A stretch of 64,000 nucleotides of DNA from Deroplatys truncata (Eukaryota; Arthropoda; Insecta; Mantodea; Mantidae), in the NCBI GenBank assembly GCA_030765065.1, contig CM060979.1, forward strand, positions 15,901,001 to 15,965,000. Direction: 5' to 3'. Position 1 is the first letter of the stretch, and each line of letters opens with the position of its first letter. The notes beneath the pieces were generated by a model that saw nothing but the letters and a program-made list of their open reading frames with translations, ran no database searches and was not told the origin of the DNA. Both the position numbers and the translations under genes were made by a program. Of the stretch, positions 22,735 through 33,027 are shown piece after piece.

Positions 22735-23171
22735 AGAAAACAAGTGAAGCTCAGTTGGCGTGAGCACGATTGGCATCAAACGTACTGCATGTCAGCGGCG
22801 GCTCGTTTTGAAAGCAGATAGCGCGCTCGCTTCAGTGGCACGTGACCAAGTCCCGCGCCATTTCCAAGACTTGCCGCGCAATTACCTCGGTGATTGCTCT
22901 GGGACTTGGCTTCGGCTCATTTCCCTACCGATTGTACTCGGTGTGGTCTCAATACCTTACATGCCGCACGTGTTCTCACATTCATTTTATTTCTGTGTCG
23001 CTCGGCTCCATTAAAGTTGCGGGTTACATCTGTCGTCGCTTCTCCTTCACGAGTATAGGCAGGTAAGCTTGTACATGACTTCTCCCCTGTTTTCTAGATA
23101 AGCACAGAATCTATGGGGTAACATTGGAAACGGCTGTTCTTTGTAAAATGATTTATTCAATTATTAACTGT
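22735..23171 (+). repeat. G+C-rich segment, right part duplicated at 24823
   Basis: 22735-22970 is G+C rich and single here. 22970-23171 recurs at 24823-25030 at over 90% identity by eye. It includes a donor-like GGCAGGTAAGCT at 23057-23068 and a GGGACTTGG/CCAAGTCCC inverted pair. Open frames of 84 and 74 codons are not recognised. It could be retroelement or captured gene sequence. Confidence 0.45.
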
Positions 23172-24080
23172 GTCATCTGATGCAGTAATTTGTATCATAA
23201 ATTATTTAAATGTAAAGAATGATTATAGTATGAATATGCATTTTTGTGTGACATTGATTTGAGATATTTGTTGATTGTAATTATTGTTGAGAAGTGGGTT
23301 TATACTGCCTTACTGAAACTGACAATAATAGCGTGCAATAATGCAGCGAGGGGGTGAGCTGTTTATCATTATTAGAGACGAGGAAGTTACGTAATGTTGG
23401 CGCGTTTTCCTTTAGAATTTGCTGGAACATTATACCTAGAGCATATGTATTCATAATTTTCATTGGATATAAAAATAGACGCTAATGTTGGCGAGTTTTA
23501 TTAGCCAATTGCACCTCAGTTATAATCTTTAGGCATATCGGGGTGTAGGAGTATAAAAAGGGCTAGGTTAGAGATAGACCCCGTCAGTTCACCGAAAATA
23601 TTTGTACGCTACACGTCGTCTTCAGTCCAGCAGAGTTATGAAATATCTCAAGTGTTGTAAAGTTAATTACACAGAAAGTTGAAGAACTCGAATTAAGAAT
23701 GATCAGTAAATAAGTTATTATAACAGTTTCAGTTTGGCGAGTGTCAAGATCAATGTGTAAATGTGATAGTGAATGTGTTCGACAATAAAAGTGTAAAACA
23801 AATTCTTTCATCAGTGCTATCTTTGGATAAAAGATTCCTTTCCGTTTACACAACCTGTATAAAGAGAAGTGCTCGACCAAAAAGATCATAGCTAGCCGGA
23901 GGACAGTGAACAAAAATTAAATAAAATAACAGTAGCATTCTTTTAAACAAACACTAATACTACCGCAAATTGCTAACACCAGATGGAGCTAACAAACCTA
24001 ACAAAGAATCGCGTCACAAAATGGCTTCACTACGTGGAGTAAACACACATACACAAATAACATTATAAATTTACCATCGC
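23172..24080 (+). mobile_element. LTR-1 retrotransposon long terminal repeat, solo
   Basis: Shared with copies at 30.75 and 41.87 kb. It contains a core promoter: TATAAAA at about 23553 and an initiator-like GTCAGTTC about 31 bp further. An AATAAA signal lies at about 23785. It ends just before a primer-site-like stretch. No gag or pol frame follows. The paralogous segment at 24823-25060 lacks this insertion. Confidence 0.65.
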
Positions 24081-24084
24081 AAAT

Positions 24085-24108
24085 TGGCTTCCAAAACGTG
24101 GGGCTCAA
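24085..24108 (+). other. tRNA-Lys-like primer binding site
   Basis: TGGCTTCCAAAACGTGGGGC, close to the complement of the insect tRNA-Lys(CUU) 3' end (TGGCGCCCAACGTGGGG). Two weaker units precede it, near 23966 and 24016. Confidence 0.55.
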
Positions 24109-24139
24109 CAAATAAATATAACAGAAGAATACCACTTCA

Positions 24140-24822
24140 CATCCGAAGTAAGTGGAACTAAGTATTGCATTCCACCCAAAAATTCGATACCGAGATTTCA
24201 CCGCAAATACATGTGTTGAGGCGCCTTGAATCCAGATAAAGCATTTTTGGTAACATGTCCGTGTGTGTCTGTGTGTGTGTGTGTGTGTCAGTCTGTGAAC
24301 AGTATAATTCAAAAACAAAAAGTCGGATAAATACCAAACTTGGTATTTGAGTTTAGTATCTCCCAAGGATGCGACAAGAAGATTTTCAAGAAAATCCCCC
24401 CACCCCAGATTACCCTTTACATGGAACATTTTTCGAAAATTTTAATTTTCTCAAAAATGTCTAACGATTTTGTCTAAAATATGATATGTTTAAAATATTT
24501 TAATGGCAACTGAAATGTATATCTTGAATTTTCTGGGAATGTCCCCACAAGTCTTTATTTTGAATGACTTTCGCGTAACTCGTAAACCGTAAGAGATATA
24601 CTAAATGTTACTACACACACAAAAAAAAATAAAACGTAAATCTCGTTAAAATACAAAATTTGTCACATCTATTTTTTTTTTTTTTGTCGTGTGAATCATT
24701 TCCAAGATATTCCTTGTTATTTGTTTGAATTTTCCAATACTTATATTTTTTTCTGAAACAGGAATTCATTATTAGTTTTTTTTTGTCCTGGTAATACAAA
24801 GAGAATGGAATACTCCACATAC
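24140..24822 (+). mobile_element. family H1 copy, truncated at both ends
   Basis: Forward H1 beginning at AAGTATTGCATTCCACCC and stopping after AATGGAATACTCCACAT, where the duplicated segment begins. A GT run lies at 24260-24288. Confidence 0.7.
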
Positions 24823-25035
24823 GCACGTGTTGTCACATTCATTTTATTTCTGTGTCGCTCGGCTCCATTAAAGTTACAGGTTACATCTGTCGTCGCTTTT
24901 CCTACACGAGTATAGGCAGGTAAGCTTGTACATGACTTCTCCCCAGTTTTCTAGATAAGGACAGAATCTATGGGGTAACATTGGAAACGGCTGTTCTTTG
25001 TAAAATGATTTATTCAATTATTAACTCTATCAGCC
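24823..25035 (+). repeat. second copy of the 22.97-23.17 kb segment
   Basis: Near-identical to 22970-23171 (shared GTCGCTCGGCTCCATTAAAG, donor-like GGCAGGTAAGCT, GGAAACGGCTGTTC), then directly followed by CCGAAGTAAGTGGAACTAAG without the LTR present in the first copy. Confidence 0.8.
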
Positions 25036-25695
25036 GAAGTAAGTGGAACTAAGTATTGTATTTCACACAAAAATTGGATACCGAGATTTCCCAAGAAATA
25101 CATGTTTTGAGGACCTTAATCCCAAAAAATCAAGTTTTATAAAAAGGTCTGTGTGCTCATTAAACCCCTCACCGCAAACTCTCCTTTACGTGGAACATTT
25201 TTCGTAATTTTTATCTTCTCAAAAATAGCTCTAACTACTTTGATTAAAATGCCGTACATTTAAGATATTTACATGAACATAAAATGTCTTGAATTTTCTG
25301 GGAACATCCTGTAAAGTCCTCTTCATTGGGAAGGAATTTTGTATAATCTTGTATAACTGGTAAACGTCAAGCGATAGACGAAAACGTACTACACAAAAAT
25401 TGTAGATCTCTTTAAAACACACAATTTATTACAAATAACTTTTTTGTGGCATCAGTCTTTACCTAGATATCCGTTATTAATGGTTCGAGTTGTTCAATGC
25501 TTAGTCATTCTTTTAAAGTCCTGTAGACATTCAGTTGTTTCTCGCGATTTAATGCAAACTGCATGGACATGTTTCCAAAAATGCTTTATCTGTATTCAGG
25601 GCACCTCAACACATGCATATGCGGTGAAATCTCGGTATCGAATCTTTGGTGGAATGCAATACATTCTCTACATAGTATACGTAGTAGGGAAAGTT
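25036..25695 (+). mobile_element. family H2 fragment with a reverse H1 end piece
   Basis: Forward H2 from AAGTATTGTATTTCACAC to about 25555, then the right end of a reverse H1 (GGACATGTTTCCAAAAATGC to GTAGTAGGGAAAGT). Confidence 0.55.
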
Positions 25696-25736
25696 AAACA
25701 TAATAAAAGAGTAGTAAAAGTGAGAAATAGATGGTA

Positions 25737-25990
25737 ATAACGAATGCGCTGCGATCTATCCTCAGATGATGAAAGCAGGTAGACCTGACGGCACCCCAAT
25801 GCCATCTTTCCGGGACGTGTAGAAGCAGAGGTACAGTTGCTATGCACATGTCTTCTGGAATGTGACAAAGCAAGATGGTATGGTACAGGGATGAGACCTA
25901 GAAGGCAAACTCCCACCGCACACCAAGCCACAAAGTATCTCCTAACAGATCAGCCGTGATATACTACTTAGTTAAAGCGACGTAAAATAA
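25737..25990 (+). mobile_element. SINE-F distal part, single-unit copy
   Basis: Contains, once, the sequence amplified at 27.4-28.6 kb (GACGGCACCCCAATGCCATC, TACAGGGATGAGACCTAGAA) and ends in TTAAAGCGACGTAAAATAAAT, the same end as the amplified copy (28675-28700). The head is missing. Confidence 0.65.
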
Positions 25991-26002
25991 ATAGGAAAAA
26001 AA

Positions 26003-26863
26003 TCTGATGTGTTACACTCACATGACTTTCTCTACTCTTGTACAAACTATTTTTACAAACACTTATTCTCCATATGCTTCATGTTAATGGAGATATCGAG
26101 ATGTCAATCTTATTGGTAATTTTCATGTAGATGCAAGGGAAATATGGTAGGTTATAAGCGATAGTCAAATATTTTAACGCTGGTTGCTATGTGGCGCATT
26201 CCATTCTCTTTGCATGTCCAGGACAAAAAAATGAATAACGAATTTGAGAAAAAGTATAAGTATTGGAAAATTTAAGGAAATAACAAGCAATATCTCGAAA
26301 ACGGTTCACTCAACAAAAGAAATGTATATGACATAAGTTGTGTATTTTAACGCGATCTACATTTTTTGTGTAGTAAAATTCTGTCTATCTCTTACGGTTT
26401 ACCAGTTATGCAAAAGTCGTTCACAATGAAGAATACTTTTGGAGACATTCCCAGAAAATTCGAGATATACATTTCAATTCTCATGACATTATCTTAAACA
26501 TATGATATTTTCATTAAAATCGTTAGAGCCATTTTTGAGAAAATTAAAATTTTCGAAAAATGTTCCATGTAAAGGGTACTCTGGGGTGCGGGGATTTTCT
26601 TGAAAACCGTCGTGTCGCATCTCTGGAAGATACTGAACCTAAATACCAACTTTGGTGTTTATCCGACTGTTCGTTTTTGAGTTATGCTGTTCACAGACAC
26701 ACACACACACACACACACAGACACACACACACGGACATGTTTCCAAAAATGCTTTTTTTGGATTCAGGAGGTCTGAAAACATGTATTTCCGATGAAATCG
26801 CGGTATCGAATTTTTGGGTGGAATGCAATACTTCCCCTACTTACTATACGTAGTAGAGAAACT
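26003..26863 (-). mobile_element. family H1 copy, full length
   Basis: Reverse H1, both termini present, interrupted (CA)n tract at 26693-26732, inserted in an A-run. Contains the recurring 97-codon open frame (26560-26853). Confidence 0.85.
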
Positions 26864-26864
26864 A

Positions 26865-27148
26865 AAAACAATATCTTCGTTTTTTCTACTCACAAAATGA
26901 CTTGTACTTTTTATCCCATGGAAAACCAGGCATTTTAGGGACCATTAGAGCGTATCCATTAGAACATCCTCAGGAATGAGTATTCCTCTCTTTTCTATGC
27001 ACTTATGCTATCCGCCATCAATTTCTGTTTATTCATATGTATCCATTATCTTCAAGACAGCCAGCAACATTAAATCTACATATTTAATTTGAATAATTAC
27101 TATCATTTATGTTTTAATAGTAGATCCCACACAAGATTAAAATATATT
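26865..27148. other. AT-rich stretch, nothing recognised
   Basis: No repeat family, gene or RNA signature identified. Confidence 0.4.
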
Positions 27149-28700
27149 TACCGAGCGGGTTGGCTCAGGCGGTAAAGTCTGTGGTCCGCATTCGGGAGTT
27201 CCCGGGTTCAAATCCCGTGGGCCGAGCAATCTGACGTTTTTTCGTGGTATTCCTCAGTCGCCAAAGTGAATACCGGATTGGATATTTAATACCACGACCC
27301 AAAGTTCCACCTTAAGCCTAAAAAACAATAGTAAAATGAAAAAAGTGGTAATAGCGTATGCTATGCCATCTATCCACAGACAATGTAAGCAGTTAGACTG
27401 GACGGCAGCCTTACGCCGGCTGCACGGCACGAAGCAGATGATTCGGCTGCCATGCGCTGGCGGTCTGCGCGGGCACGTGACGAAGCAAGACGGCATTTTT
27501 CAGGGATGAGATCTAGCAGGCTAATTGTCCGCCTTTCTGTGTGGAGGCGTCGGTTAGACTGGACGGCACCCTAACGCCATTCTTCACGGCATGAAGCAGG
27601 TGGTTACAGGGATGAGACCTAGAAGGCTAACTGTTCGCCTTTCTGTGTGAGGGCAGCGGTTGGACTGGACGGCACCCTAATGCCATCTGCACGGCATTAA
27701 GCGGGTGGTTACAGGGATGAGACCTAGAAGGCTAATTGCCCAACTTTCTATGTGAGGGCAGCGGTTGGACTGGACGGCACCCTAATGCCATCTGCACGGC
27801 ACGAAGCGGGTGGTTACAGGGATGAGACCTAGAAGGCTAATTGCCCACCTTTCTGTGTGAGAGTGGCGGTTAGACTGGACGGCACCCTAATGCCGTCTGC
27901 ACGGCATGAAGCAGGTGGTTACAGGGATGAGATCTAGCAGGCTAATATTCCGCCTTTCTGTGTGGGGGCGTCGGTTAGACTGTACGGCACCCTAACGCCA
28001 TTCTTCACGGCATGAAGCAGGTGGTTACAGGGATGAGACCTAGAAGGCTAACTGTTCGCCTTTCTGTGTGAGGGCAGCGGTTGGACTGGACGGCACCCTA
28101 ATGCCATCTGCACGGCATGAAGCGGGTGGTTACAGGGATGAGACCTAGAAAGCTAATTGCCCAACTTTCTATGTGAGGGCAGCGGTTGGACTGGACGGCA
28201 CCCTAATGCCATCTGCACGGCACGAAGCGGGTGGTTACAGGGATGAGACCTAGAAGGCTAATTGCCCACCTTTCTGTGTGAGAGTGTCGGTTAGACTGGA
28301 CGGCACCCTAATGCCGTCTGCACGGCATGAAGCAGGTGGTTACAGGGATGAAACCTAGAAGGCTAACTGTTCGCCTTTCTGTGTGAGGGCAGCGGTTGGA
28401 CTGGACGGCACCCTAATGCCATCTGCACGGCATGAAGTAGGTGGTTACAGGGATGAGACCTAGAAGGCTAATTGCCCACCTTTCTGTGTGAGAGTGGCGG
28501 TTAGACTGGACGGCACCCTAATGCCGTCTGCACGGCACGAAGCAGAAGATTAGGTAGCTATGCGCTAGGGTCTCTGTGACACGTGACGGAGCGGGTGGTT
28601 ACAGGGATGAGACCTAGAAGGCTAACTGTCCATCACATATCGTTCTAAGAGTTAACCCGTCGCGATATGACCAAGGAGTTAAAGCGACGTAACATAAAAT
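27149..28700 (+). mobile_element. SINE-F copy with internal tandem expansion
   Basis: A tRNA-like head (A box TTGGCTCAGGCGG, B box GGGTTCAAATCCC, 27149-27225) and body lead into an 11-unit tandem array, then into the SINE end TTAAAGCGACGTAACATAAAA. The 25.74 kb copy shows the unexpanded state. Confidence 0.75.
27391..28640 (+). repeat. 11-unit tandem array, ~105-bp unit, 421-bp higher-order period
   Basis: Units start (GGTTRGACTGGACGGCACCC or similar) at 27391, 27552, 27658, 27763, 27868, 27973, 28079, 28184, 28289, 28394 and 28499. The first and last units are longer because they keep a middle block (CTATGCGCTRG..CACGTGACG) missing from the nine internal ones. Variants recur every four units: 27552 with 27973, 27658 with 28079, 27763 with 28184, 27868 with 28289. 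Confidence 0.93.
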
Positions 28701-28759
28701 GAAGTAAAATATATATTTAAAATTTCGTGCAAATTGTTTCCCTCGGCAAGCAATGGGGG

Positions 28760-29248
28760 TTAAACGTTTCACTCAATATTATATAGGTTATACAACGGAG
28801 GTGGACACTGCGACCTACATAGAACTATTGTGGAAACCACCCCCAGGAGGATGGGATGAAGTGAAGAAGCCACAGGAGGCTACAGTACGCAGGCACACAG
28901 CGCGAAACTCCCTAAAATCCCAGGCTGGAAGATCCGTTCCACTGCTAGAGCAGTCTAGAGGGAGCGATGAACGACCCGTCGACCAAGCAGCCCTCTAAGC
29001 AAGCATCCGTGCCATCGACCGGCATAGATCACGAAACCTAGAAGCACACCTGATAGATGAGATGCAAATGGAATGAAAGGGAAATGATGGAAAGGAAATC
29101 GTGACAGATGAGAAACCACCCCAACCTTCGCCTACCGACCAGGGAAAACCACGGAAAAGCAAAGATTAAATTGGCTGTCGACAGGTATCGAACCCCAGAC
29201 CTCCCGAATGCGAGCCTCACAGTTATCACGGAACCAGGGCGCTCGGTT
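28760..29248 (-). mobile_element. tRNA-derived SINE (SINE-A), full length
   Basis: Minus-strand head at 29248-29165 (GGTTCCGTGATAACTG, B box GGGTTCGATACC), then CGTGGTTTTCCCTGGTCGGT and GGCGAAGGTTGGGGTG, and a ~350-bp body with TTCATCCCATCCTCCTGG and ATGTAGGTCGCAGTG. Shared with copies at 36 and 38 kb. Confidence 0.75.
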
Positions 29249-29249
29249 T

Positions 29250-29895
29250 ATTCAATATTAAAGCATTATTTTAATCTCGTGTACAATAAATTACTATTAG
29301 TCTTTTAGTAATGTTTTATAGTCTATGTCCGTCAGAAAGAATAGTGTCTGTAGTATTTACTTTGTTTTCTTGAGAAGCGTTATTCCGTTGTTGCAGTGCA
29401 GCTGTGTCTCGCTGTACAGCTCACTTACGTTTATGGTATGTGGGGTTGCTGTTGAGCATAAGAACAATGAGAAGACACATGTTTCGACACAGACTATGTC
29501 CCATGCCGCGTCTTCACGAGCGACACTCTCAATTTGTCAGAGCCCGCCCGCTTGCCTCCCATCTCATTTCCCTGGGACACGCGCGTGTTCATCACCGGGA
29601 CGGTCTTCATCATCCGCGTTTTGGCGTGACACACTTGTCAACAGCATCTTGCCGGACCCGACAGACAATTTAGACTTGCGTGTCCACACTTAGCACCTCG
29701 AGACGCGATTAATCCCATCTCTAAGAATACGGCTGCAATTTCCTCGAGCGTAATCAACTGTGAAAACAGAATTTTGTCGCTAAACGAGTCGCAACCCCGG
29801 ACATAGTGATACAACTATTGTGGGCTGCAACTATGCCTTTGATCTGTACAGCAATTTCGCACTTGCCGGAAACCTATTTCTAGACAACTTATTTT
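29250..29895. other. non-repetitive stretch with G+C-rich core
   Basis: 29400-29700 is G+C richer and holds an open frame of 122 codons on the plus strand with no recognised domain. It may be a regulatory or unrecognised exon sequence, but nothing decides this. Confidence 0.35.
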
Positions 29896-29898
29896 CAC

Positions 29899-30744
29899 TT
29901 TCTCCACTGCCTACCTATTAGTAAGTAAAGGAAAAATTCCATACCGAAATTTCATAGAAAATGCATGTTTTGAACCTCCCTAAATAAAAAAAAACTGATG
30001 TGTTACACTCACATGACTTTCTCTACTCTTGTACAAACTAAAACGCTTATTCTCCATATGCTTCATGTTAATCGAGATGTTAATCTTATTGCTAATTTTC
30101 TTGTAGATGCAAGGGGAATTAGTAGGCTTTAAGCGATAGTCAAATATTTTAAGAGCTGGTTGCTATGTGGAGTATTCCATTCTCTTTGCATTACCAGGAC
30201 AAAAAAAAAATGAATAACAAATTTGAGAAAAAGTAAAAGTATTGGAAAATTTAAGGGAATAACAAGCAATATCTCGAAAATGGTTCACTCAACAAAAAAG
30301 CTGTATATGACATAAAGTGTGTATTTTAACGCGATCTGTATTTTTTGTGTAGTAAACTTTTGTCTATCTCTTATGGTTTACCAGTTATGTAAAAGTCGTT
30401 CACAATGAAAAATACTTTTGGAGACATTCCCAGAAAATTTAAGATATACATTTCATTTGTCATAAAAATGTCTTAAACATATGATATTTTAATCAAAATC
30501 GTTAGATCCATTTTTGAGAAAATTAAAATTTTCGAAAAATGTTCCATGTAAAGGGTAATCTGGGGTGGGGGGATTTTCTTGAAAACCTTTGTGTCGCATC
30601 TCTGGAAGATACTGAACCTAGATACCATGTTTGGTGTTTATCCGACTGTTCGTTTTTGAGTTATGCTGTTCAGAGACACACACAGACACGGACATGTTTC
30701 CAAAAATGCTTTGTTAGAGATTCAGGGGTCCTCAAAACATATAT
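29899..30744 (-). mobile_element. family H1 copy inside a 5' H fragment, cut by an LTR
   Basis: A forward H scrap (29899-29990) ends in an A-run from which a reverse H1 starts (CTGATGTGTTACACTCACAT at 29995). The H1 copy is cut after CCTCAAAACATATAT by LTR-1. It contains a 72-codon remnant of the recurring frame. Confidence 0.75.
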
Positions 30745-30746
30745 GT

Positions 30747-31690
30747 TGATGCAGTAAATCACAAATTACTTAAATGTAAATAATGATTGTAATATGAATA
30801 TGCATTTTTATGTGACATTGATTTGAGATGTTTCTTGACTGTAATTATTGTTGAGAAGTAAGTTTTTAATGCCTTACTGAAACTGTCAATAATAGCGCGC
30901 AATAATACAGCGAGGGGGGGTGAGCTGTTTATCATTATTGGAACGAGGAAGTTACGTAATGTTGGCGCGTTTTTTTCCGTTTAGAAACTTCTGGAATATT
31001 TTCTCCCTAAAGCATATGTATTCATAATTTTCATTGGATATTAAAATAGACGCTAATGTTGACGCGTTTTATGAGCCAATAGTAGTTCAGTTATAATCTT
31101 TAGGCGTATCTGGATGAAGGAGTATAAATAGAAGCTAGGTTAGAGGTAAAGTCAGTCAGTCGGTCAGTTCATCGAAAATCTCAATACATTACACGTCGTC
31201 TTCAGTTCGTCAGTTCGTCAAAATATTTGTATGAGATACGTCGGCTATAGATTCACAAGTTACGAAAATCTAAAGTATTATAAAGTTAATTATACACAAA
31301 GTTGAAGTACGTGAATTAAGAGTGATTAGTAATGAAGTTATTATAACAGTTTCAGTTTGGCGAGTGTTAAGATCAATGTATAAATGTTATAGTTAACGTG
31401 TTCGACAATAAATGTGTAAAACAAATTTCTTCATCAGTGTTCTTTTTGGATAAAAGATTCCTTTCCGTTTACACAACTCTGATCAAGAGACATGTTCGAC
31501 TGAGAAATAATAGCTAGCCGGAGGACAGTAAACAAAACTTAAAATTCTTTCAAACAAAACTAATACTGCCGCAAATTGCTAACACCAGATGGAGCTACGA
31601 ACCTAACAAAGAATGACGTCACAAGATGGCTTCAACACACGTGATGTAAACAAACATCACAAGCATCAACATTACAAGAATACCGTAACA
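30747..31690 (+). mobile_element. LTR-1 copy, solo
   Basis: Begins TGTTGATGCAGTAAATCAC, holds TATAAAT at about 31125 with initiator-like TCAGTC repeats downstream, AATAAA near 31410, and ends GTAACA before a primer-like site. No internal genes. Confidence 0.7.
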
Positions 31691-31693
31691 AAT

Positions 31694-31714
31694 TGGCTCC
31701 CATACGTGGGGCAG
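31694..31714 (+). other. tRNA-Lys-like primer binding site
   Basis: TGGCTCCCATACGTGGGGC, three bases after the LTR-1 end. Weaker units precede it near 31572 and 31625. Confidence 0.55.
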
Positions 31715-31799
31715 TTAAAATTATGTAACCAAACAAAACAAAAGCAGCACAATATAAGATCTTCAAGATCTAATAATTTAGGTAAAAACATATTACGTA

Positions 31800-32089
31800 A
31801 ACAATAATGATGCATCAATGTCCGGTGAAATGTCGACAAGTAATTTTTACATGGTATTCAATACCTCGCCTGGTTCGTGGTACAGGAATTAAAAAACATT
31901 GGGTCAGTACGTCTGTAAGTGGGTATAAGGGATTGCCGAAAGCATGTATGTAAGTAACAACAGTCTGGGAGGTAATAATTATTCTTGAGTTTCCATCATT
32001 AACGTGAAAGAATATAGCACATGATGCTTTATTTATTGATACAAAAATCTGTGTTACTGAAGAAAAGGTTAATGATGTGATCTTGCTGA
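31800..32089. other. no gene seen
   Basis: AT-rich, no repeat family assigned. Confidence 0.35.
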
Positions 32090-32360
32090 TCCTGGCTTAT
32101 TTTATAGAGAGAACAGACAGACAGGCTGCTGCAAATCTATGGAGACTGTGTTAATCTCCAGTTAATGCATTAATTACCTTTAGCAGGCAATTAACCAAGT
32201 GAGGCGTCTAATTGGCGTTCGCGAGAGATAGCAAGCACGACGCAAAGCGATGTCTCACGATAGAATGAGCAAATCCTCGACAGCACCACTTTTATGATTT
32301 GCCTCCCCAGCTGAAATTAAAGAGACTCCAGCACCACATTCCTCGCACGTCACATTCTTT
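32090..32360. promoter_or_regulatory. candidate non-coding regulatory island
   Basis: A single-copy, stop-rich stretch between repeats with clustered homeodomain-type cores: TTAATCTCC, AGTTAATGCATTAATTACC, CAATTAACC and TCTAATTGG within about 70 bp (32151-32215), then TTTTATGATTTG. This resembles insect enhancer sequence, and the nearest known gene is Lim1. Purely inferential. Confidence 0.3.
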
Positions 32361-32584
32361 AATTTTGAGTATTTCTAGAAAAATATTCGGCTACTATATC
32401 TTCAGCCAGAGGGCCGGTTCTATAATGTCCTGATAAGTTTGCCTATAGTTACTCTCCAAATAAACGATTCTGTCCGATAAACAACGACCTCATCCTAGTC
32501 AGACGGCTTCCTCTGAATAGAAATCCTATAGGATAATCTGTGATGGGGAATTCGTAAACTAGAAAACAAACGAGAATTTCCTTG

Positions 32585-32803
32585 CAAATTAAATTGAGTT
32601 TTATTTATGGACGCTCTTTAACTACTATGGAAATTTTGCTCAGAGGCCTCTTTACGTGCCGTAAACTTCCCTTCCGAATAGTCATGCTAAGGATTTTTAC
32701 GCCCGAAAAAATCCATCGCCCTCCGCCGGGTTTGAACTCGCGACCTCGGAAACTAGAGGCTAGCATGGTAACCACTACACCACGGAGAACGACAGAATTT
32801 CCT
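32585..32803 (-). mobile_element. tRNA-Val-like SINE (SINE-V)
   Basis: Minus-strand head at 32795-32720: CTCCGTGGTGTAGTGGTTAC A-box region and CGAGTTCAAACCCG B-box region, then the body motif TTTTTTCGGGCGTAAAAATC. The 3' end is A-rich. Confidence 0.75.
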
Positions 32804-33027
32804 TGCGAAGCAGGCAACAACAAATGAGATGAAGGTTAGTTTTTATCACGTGGTTTCTTTTGCCATCGTTTTAGAATAAAATAGAAGTGACGAAGCAAAA
32901 AAAGGCGCAAAACTTCACTCGTGACGACTGCTAAAGGCTGTTAAACCTCTTAGAAACATATACGATTGCACATATACGAAGCATTAATAAGGGTTTGCCT
33001 GTATATTAGCAAACTAGCATATAGGAG

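Noticed and set aside
22760-23066. First exon of a gene ending at the GGCAG/GTAAGC donor
   Set aside because: The donor-like site is duplicated with its surroundings at 24.9 kb and no coding similarity is recognised. Treated as repeat sequence.
29325-29693. 122-codon open frame
   Set aside because: G+C-rich region favours long frames. No recognised domain and overlapping frames of similar length exist.
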